Assembly (NCBI RefSeq): GCF_011058255.1
Contig: NZ_JAALFH010000065.1
Span: 137,098-201,097, forward strand
Direction: 5' to 3'
DNA: 64,000 nt
Source: Thioalkalivibrio sp. XN8
Lineage (GTDB): Bacteria; Pseudomonadota; Gammaproteobacteria; Steroidobacterales; XN24
Numbering within the stretch: position 1 is the first letter of the stretch; each line of letters starts with the position of its first letter. Made by a program: the position numbers and the translations under genes. This document shows, one piece after another, positions 29,327 through 38,168 of the stretch. The notes under the pieces were generated by a model. The model was not told where the DNA came from. It made no database searches and saw only the letters and a program-made list of their open reading frames with translations.

Positions 29327-29954
29327 GGTCGTGGCTCTTGCCATGGCCGGACGCCGGCAGCTCCTGCCCCATGGCCTCGGCGTCATAGTGGCCGAAGGGC
29401 GGCGCCCAGGCGTGGCGGTGCTCGAAGCCGATGAGCTGCCAACCGAGGTGATCGCGATTGCCGCCGTAGGTCGGCAGGGCGAACGCGCCGGCGACGGTCA
29501 GGAAATGCAGCACGCTGAAGAAGGAGGTGTCTTCGACCTGCGGCAGGAGCGCGTCCTGCGCCCCCGGCGGCAGGTCCGCGAAGGGGCGACCGCCGGTTTC
29601 GACCGCCAGCGCGTCGAGCGACGCCATGCCTTGCCGGAGGGTGTCTGCCTCCGCCGCCATGAAGCCGCCGACCGCCTGGTCGATGAAATAGACGACCTCC
29701 ATTTCCCGCGCGCCCGGCGTCTCGTCGCTCGGGATGATGCGCGCCGTCACCGCTTCCAGGCCGCGCGCCTCGGCCGCGCCGAGATGGCGGAAGGGCTGGC
29801 CGGCCGCCCTGGCCGCCACGGCCGCCTGCGCCGCAGCCAGTACCGCGGGCGCCTGGAGGGCGAGCCAGGCGCCGCCGGCTGCGCCGCCCGAAGCCTGGAG
29901 GAAGGCGCGACGGCTCATCGCCCCCGCCTGCCGCTGCCGTGGGCCTGACGCCAT
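29319..29954 (-). CDS. gluconate 2-dehydrogenase subunit 3 family protein (TAT-exported)
   Basis: A 211-aa small subunit partner of GMC dehydrogenases. Its TAT signal is SRRAFLQASGG followed by a hydrophobic, Ala-rich core. The mature part has TARIIPSDETPGAREMEVVYF, the family signature, and a His-rich tail (SGHGKSHDHG). I start it at the ATG at 29954 because AGGAG lies nine bases before it; a later in-frame Met directly before SRRAF is an alternative. It is the first gene of the operon with the GMC protein and RidA. Confidence 0.87.
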   Translation of the reverse strand: MASGPRQRQAGAMSRRAFLQASGGAAGGAWLALQAPAVLAAAQAAVAARAAGQPFRHLGAAEARGLEAVTARIIPSDETPGAREMEVVYFIDQAVGGFMAAEADTLRQGMASLDALAVETGGRPFADLPPGAQDALLPQVEDTSFFSVLHFLTVAGAFALPTYGGNRDHLGWQLIGFEHRHAWAPPFGHYDAEAMGQELPASGHGKSHDHG

Positions 29955-30057
29955 CGCTGCACACTCCTGGGGGCGGGGCCGGAGCCCGGTGCGCCGAACA
30001 TACACGCTTGGCGGCGGGGATGCGAATTGGTCGCGATGCAGCATGCCGCGCGCCGGC

Positions 30058-30066
30058 TGCTATAGT
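30058..30066 (+). promoter_or_regulatory. extended -10 promoter for srkA
   Basis: TGC TATAGT, an extended -10 box, 33 bases before the srkA ATG, in the divergent gap with the subunit 3 gene. No good -35 is visible. Confidence 0.42.
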
Positions 30067-30098
30067 CCTGCTCCCCTGCTCGCCACCCTACAACGGCC

Positions 30099-31118
30099 AT
30101 GAACGAAGCACGCGACGATACCCTCGCTTACCAGGACCTGCAGCCAAACGACATCCTCGCGGCGGTGGAGAGCCTGGAACTGCGGTGCGACGGCCGCCTG
30201 CTGCCGCTGAACAGTTACGAGAACCGGGTGTACCAGGTCGGGCTCGACGAAGGGTCGCCCGTGGTGGCGAAGTTCTACCGGCCGGGACGCTGGAGCGATG
30301 CCGCGATCCAGGAGGAACACGACTTCGCTGCCGAGCTGGCGGAGCGTGACGTGCCTGTCGTGCCGCCGCTGCGCCGGGCCGGCAGCAGCCTGCACCGGCA
30401 CGCCGCCTTCCGCTTCAGCGTCTCGCCACGCGTCGCGGGGCGGGAACCGGAGCTGGACGACCTCGGCCTGTTGCGCCAGGTCGGGCGCCTGGTGGGACGG
30501 CTGCACCTCTGCGGCGAGCTGCGCGATTTCGTCCACCGGCCTCGCCTCACGCCGGCGCGTCTCGGCACCGAGTCCAGCCGGTTCCTGCTCGAGCACGGCT
30601 TCCTGCCGGAGCCGCTGCGGCCCGCTTACGAGAGCCTGTGCCGCGACCTGCTGGCGGCGGTGGAAGACGCCTGGGCGCTGGTGCAGCCCCGGGAAATCCG
30701 CCTGCACGGCGACTTCCACCCCGGCAACGTGCTCGTCCACGACGGCCAGGTGCGGATCGTCGATCTCGACGACTGCGTCTCGGGTCCCGCCGTCCAGGAC
30801 CTGTGGATGTTCCTCTCCGGGGAGCGCGCCGAGCAGGAACCCCAGCTCGCCGAACTGCTGGCCGGCTACCTCGAGTTCCGGCGCTTCGACCTGGCCGAAC
30901 TCCGGCTGGTGGAGCCGCTGCGCAGCCTCAGGATCATGCACTACGCCGCCTGGATCGCCCGCCGCTGGCAGGATCCGGCCTTCCGCATCGCCTTCCCGTG
31001 GTTCGGCACCCCCCGCTACTGGGACGAGCACGTGCTGTCGCTGCGCGAGCAGCTCGCGCTGGTGCAGGAACCGCCGCTGGAATGGTTGCCGCCGCAGACT
31101 GCGGACAACGCCTATTGA
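30099..31118 (+). CDS. srkA: stress response kinase A (YihE/RdoA)
   Basis: A 339-aa APH-fold Ser/Thr protein kinase. The N-lobe has LNSYENRVYQVGLDEGSPVVAKFYRPGRWS, the catalytic loop is RLHGDFHPGNVLV and the metal site IVDLDDCVSGPAVQDLWMF. The C-terminal WIARRWQDPAFRIAFPWF is the family mark. In E. coli SrkA counters stress-induced death and is cytoplasmic. It is followed after 17 bases by the YgbA-like gene. Confidence 0.93.
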   Translation: MNEARDDTLAYQDLQPNDILAAVESLELRCDGRLLPLNSYENRVYQVGLDEGSPVVAKFYRPGRWSDAAIQEEHDFAAELAERDVPVVPPLRRAGSSLHRHAAFRFSVSPRVAGREPELDDLGLLRQVGRLVGRLHLCGELRDFVHRPRLTPARLGTESSRFLLEHGFLPEPLRPAYESLCRDLLAAVEDAWALVQPREIRLHGDFHPGNVLVHDGQVRIVDLDDCVSGPAVQDLWMFLSGERAEQEPQLAELLAGYLEFRRFDLAELRLVEPLRSLRIMHYAAWIARRWQDPAFRIAFPWFGTPRYWDEHVLSLREQLALVQEPPLEWLPPQTADNAY

Positions 31119-31135
31119 TCCGGCTGCGGGAATAG

Positions 31136-31564
31136 ATGAGTATTTTTCGCATGAATGAGCAGCGCCAGCACATGATCCCCGGCCCCCACCTGCCGCCGCT
31201 CCCGGGCCGCCTGAGCCGGGAGTTCCTGACCATGCAGCGCATGGTGGAAATCTGGTGCCGCGACCAGCATGGCGGGGATATCGATCATCACGGGATCTGC
31301 ACCGACTGCAACGATTTCCTCGAGTACGCCCACCGGCGCCTCGAGAAGTGCCCCTACGGCGAGGACAAGCCGACCTGCGCCCGGTGCCCGATCCATTGCT
31401 ACAAGCGCGCCCAACGCGAACTGGCCCGCGAGATCATGCGCTACGCGGGGCCGCGGATGATGCTGCGCCATCCCTGGCTCTCGCTCATGCACCTGGTCGA
31501 CAAGGCGCGCAAGGTCGAGCATCCGATGACGCTGCGACGCCGAACTGCCAACCGGGACGGCTAG
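31136..31564 (+). CDS. YgbA-type nitrous oxide-stimulated promoter family protein
   Basis: A 142-aa protein of the YgbA_NO family. The cysteine-rich core is ICTDCNDFLEYAHRRLEKCPYG followed by CARCPIHCYKRAQRELAREIMR, which matches the family; RYAGPRMMLRHPWLSLMHLVD follows. The E. coli member is induced by nitric oxide via NsrR and the cysteines may bind a metal. The role is not settled. The start at 31136 could instead be the Met at residue 6 or 13. It lies 17 bases after srkA. Confidence 0.88.
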   Translation: MSIFRMNEQRQHMIPGPHLPPLPGRLSREFLTMQRMVEIWCRDQHGGDIDHHGICTDCNDFLEYAHRRLEKCPYGEDKPTCARCPIHCYKRAQRELAREIMRYAGPRMMLRHPWLSLMHLVDKARKVEHPMTLRRRTANRDG

Positions 31565-31649
31565 TCCGGGCGCCGGGCCCCATCCACCTGTTGCCGTGTC
31601 GCGGCCGGGTGTTAGCATTTCCCGGTAGCGATTCAGCAGGGCTCGATCA

Positions 31650-32393
31650 ATGTCCGGAGACTCCGTTTCCCGCCGAGGTTTTCTCAAGCTGTGCGCCAGC
31701 ACCGGCGCACTGGTGGCCAGCAGTCCTTCGCTGCTCGCCCGCACCCCGGCCGAGCGCAGCCACAACACGCCCGCCCGGCTGTTGCACAACAGCGGCCGGC
31801 CGTTGCGGCTGGAAGACCTGGTCGTGGGGGAGAACTACGTCTTTCATTACCCTTATGTGAGTACGCCCTGCTTCCTGTTGAACCTCGGCAAGCCCGCCCT
31901 GCCCCGTGAGGGCCTGGAGATGGACGACGGCCGCAAGTACAACTGGCGCGGGGGCATCGGGCCGGACCGCTCCATCGTCGCCTTCTCGGCGATCTGTGCC
32001 CACCGGATGAGCTACCCCACACCCTCGGTCAGCTTCATCAACTATCGCCACGAGCAGATGACCTATACCGACCAGGAGTTCAAGCTGGCGCACCGCGAAC
32101 AGGTGATCTACTGCTGTTCCGAGGGCAGCGTGTACGACCCGGCGGAGGGTTGCCGCGTGCTCGGCGGCCCGGCACCGCAACCGCTGGCCGCGGTCGATCT
32201 CGGCCTGGACGAGGCCACCGGCGAGATCCGCGCGCTCGGCATGTACGGCGGCGACATGTTCGAGCGTTTCTTCGAGAAGTTCGCTTTCCAGCTCGAACTG
32301 CAGCACCAGGTCAGGGACATCCGCGCGCCGGTCGGTCCCGACACCGAGGTGCTGCCCCTCGGTACCTACAGCCTCAACACCAACGTCTGCTGA
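31650..32393 (+). CDS. TAT-exported Rieske-like [2Fe-2S] protein with an unusual second ligand box
   Basis: A 247-aa protein with a TAT signal (VSRRGFLKLCASTGALVA). The likely Rieske fold has a first ligand pair Cys116-x-His118 (ICAHRM) and a second box VIYCCSEGSVYDPAEG at residues 152-167. A classical Rieske second box is CxxH; here Cys155-Cys156 is present but the expected His is replaced by Ser/Glu. So the cluster may be ligated differently. The product could be a periplasmic electron carrier. It stands alone, 9 bases from the convergent ankyrin gene. Family membership is inferred from the two boxes and GGPAPQPL. Confidence 0.68.
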   Translation: MSGDSVSRRGFLKLCASTGALVASSPSLLARTPAERSHNTPARLLHNSGRPLRLEDLVVGENYVFHYPYVSTPCFLLNLGKPALPREGLEMDDGRKYNWRGGIGPDRSIVAFSAICAHRMSYPTPSVSFINYRHEQMTYTDQEFKLAHREQVIYCCSEGSVYDPAEGCRVLGGPAPQPLAAVDLGLDEATGEIRALGMYGGDMFERFFEKFAFQLELQHQVRDIRAPVGPDTEVLPLGTYSLNTNVC

Positions 32394-32402
32394 GCGCCCG
32401 GG

Positions 32403-33149
32403 TCAACCGGGACGGTGTACCCGCCCGGTGAGCAGCGCCGCGGCTTCGCCATGCCCTTGCAGGCGCGCCACGTCCGCCGGCGTCCTGCCGGCGCCGTCGG
32501 CCGCCGACGCTTCCGCGCCGGCATCCAGCAGCCGCCGCACGATCTCGGTATAGCCCCGCCCGGCCGCGATGTGCAGGGCCGTCGCGCCGGACTCTTCCCG
32601 GGCCTCGAGATTGGCGCGCTCCGAACCGAGCAGTGCATCCACCGCCGCCACATGGCCGGCGGACACTGCGCGCATCAGCGGCGTCCAGCCGTAAGCGTCG
32701 GCATCGGCCGCATCGGCCCCGGCATCGAGCAGCAGCTTGATCGCATCCGCGCGCCCCTTCGCCGCGCCGACGAGTAGCGGCGTCCAGCCGATGCGCGCCC
32801 GGGCGTTCGGGTCGGCGCCGGCCTCCAGCAGGAGTCGCGCCATGGCGACGTCACCCGCCGATACCGCGTACATCAGCGCCGTGCCCCCGTTGGCGTTGCG
32901 GTCGTCCACCCCGGCCCCGGCCGCCAGCAACTGCCGCGCCAGTGCGAGGTCGCCGTCGCCCGCGGCGTGCATCAGCCCGGTCTTGCCCTCGCTCGCGGGC
33001 GCCGCGTAATCATGCATGGTCTCGAGGCGGCCGTCCCAGCCGCGCGGGTCCACCGCCTCGGCCGGGAGCGCGGCCGCGATGCCCCCCAGGGCCAGCAGGA
33101 GCGCCACCGGCCGGGTGGCTGATCGGATCGTTGCAATCGCGCTCATCAC
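32403..33149 (-). CDS. exported ankyrin-repeat protein
   Basis: A 248-aa protein with a signal peptide (ending near AALPAEA) and about five ankyrin repeats, such as GKTGLMHAAGDGDLALARQL, GGTALMYAVSAGDVAMARLL, WTPLLVGAAKGRADAIKLLL and ATALHIAAGRGYTEIVRRLL. Ankyrin proteins mediate protein contacts; the partner is unknown. It follows the FDH terminator on the same strand and is probably transcribed separately. Confidence 0.88.
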   Translation of the reverse strand: MMSAIATIRSATRPVALLLALGGIAAALPAEAVDPRGWDGRLETMHDYAAPASEGKTGLMHAAGDGDLALARQLLAAGAGVDDRNANGGTALMYAVSAGDVAMARLLLEAGADPNARARIGWTPLLVGAAKGRADAIKLLLDAGADAADADAYGWTPLMRAVSAGHVAAVDALLGSERANLEAREESGATALHIAAGRGYTEIVRRLLDAGAEASAADGAGRTPADVARLQGHGEAAALLTGRVHRPG

Positions 33150-33187
33150 GGCAAAGATGCCTCGAAAGAAATGAAAAGGCCAGTCCG

Positions 33188-33221
33188 GAAAATGAGCGGG
33201 GGCGCCAAGGCGCCCCCGCTC
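33188..33221 (-). terminator. intrinsic terminator of the FDH operon
   Basis: A perfect 13-bp stem GAGCGGGGGCGCC (33194-33206) pairing with 33209-33221, two bases between, followed on the minus strand by ATTTTCC. It lies 23 bases past the FDH gamma-subunit stop and ends the sigma-54 FDH operon. Confidence 0.85.
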
Positions 33222-33243
33222 GGATCGTTGCTGACAGCAGGGC

Positions 33244-34347
33244 TCAGGTCGTGAGCGGCTGGCCCGCGCCGGCGCCCCTGGAAGCTTCCTTGGGGTTGCC
33301 GTGCTTCATGACCTCTTCGTACCACAGGTTGTGGTGGGCTTTCGCCCAGAGCTCGTCCACCTCGCCGCTGATCATGCCCTCCAGCGTGCCCTGGTTACCC
33401 AGGGTACCGAGATACATGTGGCCGAGGGAGAAGGCGATCAGGGCGACCCCGCTCACGGCGTGCGCGATGTGCGCCAGCTGCATGGTGCCGCGTTCCCAGC
33501 CGAAGTTCGGGAACAGCAGGAAGAAGCCGGAGACCAGCAGCACGATGCCGCCGAAGAACAGCAGCCAGTACCAGATCTTCTCGCCCGCGTTGACGAACCC
33601 GGCCGGCGGATGCTTGCTGCGATCGAAGTAACCGCCGCCCATCTTCAGCCAGGCGAAATCGTAGGCCTTGGGCAGGCTCTCCTTGATCCACGGCACCATC
33701 ATCAGCACCAGGCCGACGGCGAAGGGCACGGCGAGCCAGTCATGGACCGGCTTGGCGACGTTCGCAAAGGCGGCAAACGCTTCCTTGCCCATCCACGGCA
33801 TCATCACCGTGCGCCCGAACAACAGGCTCAGGCCGGTGATGCCCAGGATGATGAACAGGATGGCGGTGTACCAGTGGATGACCCGCTCGAACAGCGTCCA
33901 GCGGGTGATGGTGCGGCCGGAGCGCTGCTCCAGCTTTACCGTGCCCGCGATGAGGTGGAACAGGATGATGGCGCCGAGCACGGCCAACAGCCCGATGCCG
34001 CCATAGCGCATGATCGGGCCTTCGCGGACGGCGCGCCAGACCTCCCCTTCGCTCTGGATAAGGACGTTGGTTTCCTGTCCCGAGACCGCGGTGTAGCCCG
34101 CAGTGCCCTCGCGCGCCGCGCGCCAGAAGTCCCTGCGCTGCTGCTCTTCCTTCGCCACCGCAGCCGCCTCCTCCTGGGCCTGTTGCTGCTGGGCGAGGGC
34201 CTGGCCGGTCGTGTCGCTGGTCAGCAACATGCCGGTGAGGGGCAGGACCATTGATAACCCGAGGACGAGAGCCACCGTCCACAACGCGCGCCGGAGCTTG
34301 CGCTGCTTCCTTCCCTCGGTACCCGGTTGAGTTCTTTCGACCGTCAC
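33244..34347 (-). CDS. formate dehydrogenase gamma subunit (cytochrome b556)
   Basis: A 367-aa membrane subunit of respiratory FDH. After an N-terminal hydrophobic helix and a periplasmic segment rich in Gln/Ala, four helices carry the haem-ligand histidines (FERVIHWYTAIL, VAKPVHDWLAVP, LAHIAHAVSG, SLGHMYLGTLG), passing electrons from the Fe-S subunit to quinone. The family is fdoI/fdnI-like, here with an extended N-terminal region. It is the last gene of the operon, after a small lipoprotein and the beta subunit. Confidence 0.94.
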   Translation of the reverse strand: MTVERTQPGTEGRKQRKLRRALWTVALVLGLSMVLPLTGMLLTSDTTGQALAQQQQAQEEAAAVAKEEQQRRDFWRAAREGTAGYTAVSGQETNVLIQSEGEVWRAVREGPIMRYGGIGLLAVLGAIILFHLIAGTVKLEQRSGRTITRWTLFERVIHWYTAILFIILGITGLSLLFGRTVMMPWMGKEAFAAFANVAKPVHDWLAVPFAVGLVLMMVPWIKESLPKAYDFAWLKMGGGYFDRSKHPPAGFVNAGEKIWYWLLFFGGIVLLVSGFFLLFPNFGWERGTMQLAHIAHAVSGVALIAFSLGHMYLGTLGNQGTLEGMISGEVDELWAKAHHNLWYEEVMKHGNPKEASRGAGAGQPLTT

Positions 34348-34378
34348 GTGGATTCCTCCCGTCGTGTAGGCTAGCTGG

Positions 34379-34561
34379 CTAGCGGTCGCGTTGCTTTTCC
34401 ATGCGCTTGTCGAGTTCCGCCCTCAGTTCTTCCGACCTGAGGTCCTCGACCAGCGGATCGCTGGCACCCTTGTAGACACCCGGCTCGTACACAGTGACGT
34501 CGGAGCAGCCGGCGAGCGCCAGCAGGGCAGCCGCCGAAAGAGCCAGTGTGAGTGATTTCAT
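34379..34561 (-). CDS. small lipoprotein in the FDH operon
   Basis: A 60-aa lipoprotein. The signal and lipobox are LALSAAALLALAGC, leaving a 42-aa mature peptide, SDVTVYEPGVYKGASDPLVE and then a charged helix (LRSEELRAELDKRMEKQRDR). It lies between the FDH beta and gamma genes, in the same direction, 31 bases from the gamma gene. I do not know a function; its place suggests a role in assembling or anchoring the FDH complex. Confidence 0.82.
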   Translation of the reverse strand: MKSLTLALSAAALLALAGCSDVTVYEPGVYKGASDPLVEDLRSEELRAELDKRMEKQRDR

Positions 34562-34622
34562 CGTTGTTCTCCAGCTTCGGCGCGGGGCGGCCGGAGCCGC
34601 CCCGCCCCTTGGTGCAGCGCGC

Positions 34623-35210
34623 TCAGGCCTGCTTGTAAGCCGTCTCCCAGCCCCAGGTCTGCGGGCGGCCGCCGCGCTTCAGCACGCGCTCACGATAGAT
34701 GTCGGCGACCATGTCGCCATCACCCGCCAGCAGCGCCTTGGTCGCGCACATCTCGGCGCACAGCGGCAGCTTGCCCTCGGCGATGCGGTTGCGCCCGTAC
34801 TTCTCGTACTCCGTCTCGGAGTTGTCGGACTCGGGGCCGCCGGCGCAGAAGGTGCACTTGTCCATCTTGCCGCGAATACCGAAGGCCTCTTTCTGCGGGT
34901 ACTGCGGCGCGCCGAAGGGGCAGGCGTAGAAGCAGTAGCCGCAGCCGATGCAGAGGTCCTTGTCGTGCAGCACGATGCCGTCGTCGGTGGTGTAGAAGCA
35001 GTCCACCGGGCAGACCGCAGCGCAGGGCGCGTCGGAGCAGTGCATGCAGGCCACGGAGATCGAGCTCTCGCCCGGCGCGCCGTCGTCGAGCGTAACCACG
35101 CGTCGACGGTTTACGCCCCAGGGCACCTCGTGCTCGTTCTTGCAGGCGGTCACACAGCCGTTGCACTCGATGCAGCGCTCGGAATCACAAAGAAACTTCA
35201 TTTTCGCCAT
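34623..35210 (-). CDS. fdhB: formate dehydrogenase beta (iron-sulfur) subunit
   Basis: A 195-aa 4Fe-4S electron transfer subunit with four cysteine groups: CIECNGCVTACKNEH, CMHCSDAPCAAVCPVDC, CIGCGYCFYACPFGAPQ and CTFC...CAEMC. It passes electrons from the catalytic subunit to cytochrome b. Its length is that of the soluble-domain FDH3-type beta subunit, without the membrane anchor helix of FdnH. It follows fdhA after 14 bases. Confidence 0.94.
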   Translation of the reverse strand: MAKMKFLCDSERCIECNGCVTACKNEHEVPWGVNRRRVVTLDDGAPGESSISVACMHCSDAPCAAVCPVDCFYTTDDGIVLHDKDLCIGCGYCFYACPFGAPQYPQKEAFGIRGKMDKCTFCAGGPESDNSETEYEKYGRNRIAEGKLPLCAEMCATKALLAGDGDMVADIYRERVLKRGGRPQTWGWETAYKQA

Positions 35211-35224
35211 GGTGAGTTAACTCC

Positions 35225-38116
35225 TTACGCCGGGCGAATCTGGCAGAGGGACGTCTTGGTCTCCTGCATATTGGTGACCGAGTCGTAGCCATAGGTGAAG
35301 GCGTCGTTACACGCCGACCCACGCACGTACGGGTGCGTCCCTTCCGGATACTTGGAGAGCAGGTCCTTGCCTTCGAACCAGCCGCCGAAGTGGAACGGCG
35401 TGAACACCACGCCGCGGCCCACGCGTTCGGTGATCATGGCCTTGAGCTTGATCTTGCCGCCCTCCGGGCCGTCCATCCAGACCCACTGGCCGTCCTTGAT
35501 GCCGCGGTCGTTCGCGTCCGCCGGGTGGATCTCGACGAACATGTCCTGCTGCAGCTCGGCCAGCCACGGGTTGGAGCGGGTCTCCTCGCCGCCGCCCTCG
35601 TACTCCACCAGGCGACCGCTGGTGTGGATCAGCGGGAAGTCCTTGGAGAAGTCCTGGGACTGGATCGAGGCGTACCGTGCCGGGAGGCGCCAGAAGGCCT
35701 TCCGATCCGGGTAGGTCGGGTACTGCTCGACCAGGTCGCGCCGCGACGCGTAGAGCGGCTCGCGGTGGACCGGGATCGGATCCGGGAAGTTCCAGACCTT
35801 GCAGCGGGCCTTGGCATTGCCGAACGGGGCGCAGCCATGCTCGATGGCGACGCGCTGAATACCGCCCGAGAGGTCGGTCTTCCAGTTCTTGCCCTCGGCG
35901 GCGACCTTCTCTTCCTCGGTCAGGTCGTCCCACCAGCCGAGCTGCTTCAGCATGTCGGCGGTGAATTCCGGATACCCATCCTGGATTTCCGCACCCTTGC
36001 TGTAGGAGTCCTCGGCCAGCAGGTTGACACCCTCGTACTCCACGCCGAACCGGGCGCGGAAGTTCAGGCCGCCTTCCTTCACATGCTTGCTGGTGTCGTA
36101 CAGCACATGGGTGCCCGGATGCTTGAACTCCGGCGTGCCCCAGCACGGCCACGGCAGGCCGTAGGTGTCGCCGTCGCAGGGGCCGCCCTCGGCCTTCAGC
36201 GTGGTCGGGTTGAAGGTGTGCTTGTTCTCGAGGTGCAGCTTCAGCCGCTCCGGGCTCTGGCCGGTGTAACCGATGGTCCACATGCCGCGATTGATCTCGC
36301 GGGTGACATCCTCGACCAGCGGCTCGTTGCCGTTGACCTGGATGTTCTTGAACATCTGCTCGTGGAACCCGAGCTTCTTCGCCAGCATGTACATGATGGT
36401 GTGGTCGGGCTTCGACTCGAACAGCGGCTCGATGATCTTCTCGCCCCACTGCAGCGAACGGTTGGACGCCGTACGCGAGCCGTAGGTCTCGAACTGCGTG
36501 CAGGCCGGCAGGAGGTACATGCCTTCCTTCTTCCGGTCGGGCAGCACGGCGGTGTGGGTCGGATAGGGATCGACCACCACCACCAGATCGAGGTTCTCGA
36601 GCGCCTTCTTCTGCTCGGCGCCGCGAACCTGGCTGTTCGGGGCATGGCCCCACATGAAGAGGGCCTTCAGCGCCGACTTCTGGGACACGTTCTCGTCCGT
36701 CTCGTTGGCGCCGTCGAACCAGCGGGACACCGTGATGCCCTTCAGGTTCATGGCCGGCACCATCTTGTTGCCGTCGGCGTAGCTCGCCTGGTCGAAGCGG
36801 GACTTGATCCACTCGAAGTCGAGGCCCCAGACCCGCGCCCAGTGCTTCCACGAACCCTCGGCCAGGCCGTAGTAGCCCGGCAGGGTGTCGGCCAGCACGC
36901 CCAGGTCGGTGGCGCCCTGCACGTTGTCGTGGCCGCGGAAGATGTTGGCGCCGCCACCCGACTTGCCGACGTTACCCAGCGCCAGCTGCAGCACGCTGTA
37001 GAGGCGCGTGTTGTTGTTGCCGACGGTGTGCTGGGTGCCGCCCATGCACCACACGATGGTGCCGGGGCGATGCTCGGCCATGGTCTGGGCGGCCTTCTTG
37101 ACCTCGTCGCCGGGGATGCCGGTGACGTTCTCGACCACGTCCGGGGTCCACTTGGCGGCCTCGGCGCGGATCTCGTCCATGAAGGCCACGCGCTGCTGGA
37201 TGTACTCCTTGTCCTCCCAGCCGTTCTCGAAGATGTGCCAGAGCAGGCCGTAGATCAGCGGCACGTCGGTGCCCGGCCGCAGGCGCAGGAACTGGTCGGC
37301 GTGGGCGGCGGTGCGCGTGAAGCGCGGGTCGGCCACGATGACCCGGGCCCCGTTCTCCTTGCCGCGCAGCACGTGCTGCATCGACACCGGGTGGGCCTCG
37401 GCGGCGTTACTGCCGATGAAGAAGATGCACTTGGAGTTGTGCATGTCGTTGTAGGAGTTCGTCATCGCGCCGTAGCCCCAGGTGTTGGCCACACCGGCGA
37501 CGGTCGTCGAGTGACAGATGCGGGCCTGGTGGTCGACGTTGTTCGTGCCCCACATGGCCGCCATCTTGCGATACAGGTACGCGCCCTCGTTGCTGAACTT
37601 CGCCGAGCCGACCCACATCACGGAGTCGGGGCCGTACTGCTCGCGAATACCCGTCAGGCGGTCGCCGATCTCGTCGATGGCCTGGTCCCACGTCAGGCGT
37701 TCCCACTTGCCGTTGACCATCTTCATCGGGTACTTCAGGCGGCGCTCCCCGTGACCGTGCTCACGCACCGAGGCGCCCTTGGCGCAGTGCGCGCCGAGGT
37801 TCAGCGGGGAGTCGAAGTCCGGCTCCTGGCCGGACCAGACGCCGTTCTGCACTTCTGCAATCACGCCGCAGCCCACCGAGCAGTGGGTGCAGATCGAGCG
37901 CTTGACTTCGACCGGGCCGCTGACGAACTTGCGCTCGACGGCGTTGGCCTGGGAGCGCTTCATCATGGCCGGCGGCAGGGCGGTCGCGATCGCGCCGGCG
38001 CCGAGCGCCAGGCCGGTGCTGCGCAGGAAGGCGCGACGATCGACCGCGCGACCGAGCACGCCGCTCAGGGCGCCTGTCGTATTCGAGGAATGGTTGGATT
38101 TCTTGGTCAGCTTCAT
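35225..38116 (-). CDS. fdhA: formate dehydrogenase catalytic (alpha) subunit, Cys form
   Basis: A 963-aa molybdenum/tungsten bis-PGD oxidoreductase with a TAT signal (DRRAFLRSTG). The N-terminal 4Fe-4S cluster is bound by Cys76, Cys79, Cys83 and Cys111 (ICTHCSVGCGV ... AHCAKG). The catalytic residue is Cys201 in QARICHSTTVAGVANTWG where other FDHs have selenocysteine; no in-frame TGA is used. NAAEAHPVSMQHVLRGKENG and VADPRFTRTAAHAD are cofactor-binding. It oxidises formate to CO2 in the periplasm. The ATG at 38116 has GGAG eight bases ahead; the open frame upstream lacks family similarity. Tungsten use is inferred from the tup genes nearby. Confidence 0.96.
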   Translation of the reverse strand: MKLTKKSNHSSNTTGALSGVLGRAVDRRAFLRSTGLALGAGAIATALPPAMMKRSQANAVERKFVSGPVEVKRSICTHCSVGCGVIAEVQNGVWSGQEPDFDSPLNLGAHCAKGASVREHGHGERRLKYPMKMVNGKWERLTWDQAIDEIGDRLTGIREQYGPDSVMWVGSAKFSNEGAYLYRKMAAMWGTNNVDHQARICHSTTVAGVANTWGYGAMTNSYNDMHNSKCIFFIGSNAAEAHPVSMQHVLRGKENGARVIVADPRFTRTAAHADQFLRLRPGTDVPLIYGLLWHIFENGWEDKEYIQQRVAFMDEIRAEAAKWTPDVVENVTGIPGDEVKKAAQTMAEHRPGTIVWCMGGTQHTVGNNNTRLYSVLQLALGNVGKSGGGANIFRGHDNVQGATDLGVLADTLPGYYGLAEGSWKHWARVWGLDFEWIKSRFDQASYADGNKMVPAMNLKGITVSRWFDGANETDENVSQKSALKALFMWGHAPNSQVRGAEQKKALENLDLVVVVDPYPTHTAVLPDRKKEGMYLLPACTQFETYGSRTASNRSLQWGEKIIEPLFESKPDHTIMYMLAKKLGFHEQMFKNIQVNGNEPLVEDVTREINRGMWTIGYTGQSPERLKLHLENKHTFNPTTLKAEGGPCDGDTYGLPWPCWGTPEFKHPGTHVLYDTSKHVKEGGLNFRARFGVEYEGVNLLAEDSYSKGAEIQDGYPEFTADMLKQLGWWDDLTEEEKVAAEGKNWKTDLSGGIQRVAIEHGCAPFGNAKARCKVWNFPDPIPVHREPLYASRRDLVEQYPTYPDRKAFWRLPARYASIQSQDFSKDFPLIHTSGRLVEYEGGGEETRSNPWLAELQQDMFVEIHPADANDRGIKDGQWVWMDGPEGGKIKLKAMITERVGRGVVFTPFHFGGWFEGKDLLSKYPEGTHPYVRGSACNDAFTYGYDSVTNMQETKTSLCQIRPA

Positions 38117-38168
38117 CGCCGATTCTCCGCTTTGTGACCGGTGGGGGTACGCATCCAATCCCGGGGGA

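Noticed and set aside
35225..38116. Possible selenocysteine FDH
   Set aside because: The active-site position holds a Cys codon (Cys201) and no in-frame TGA is present, so Sec is not used despite a yqeC gene nearby.
35333..38137. 934-codon open frame opposite fdhA
   Set aside because: Antisense shadow of the FDH catalytic subunit; composition is repetitive and no domain is recognisable.
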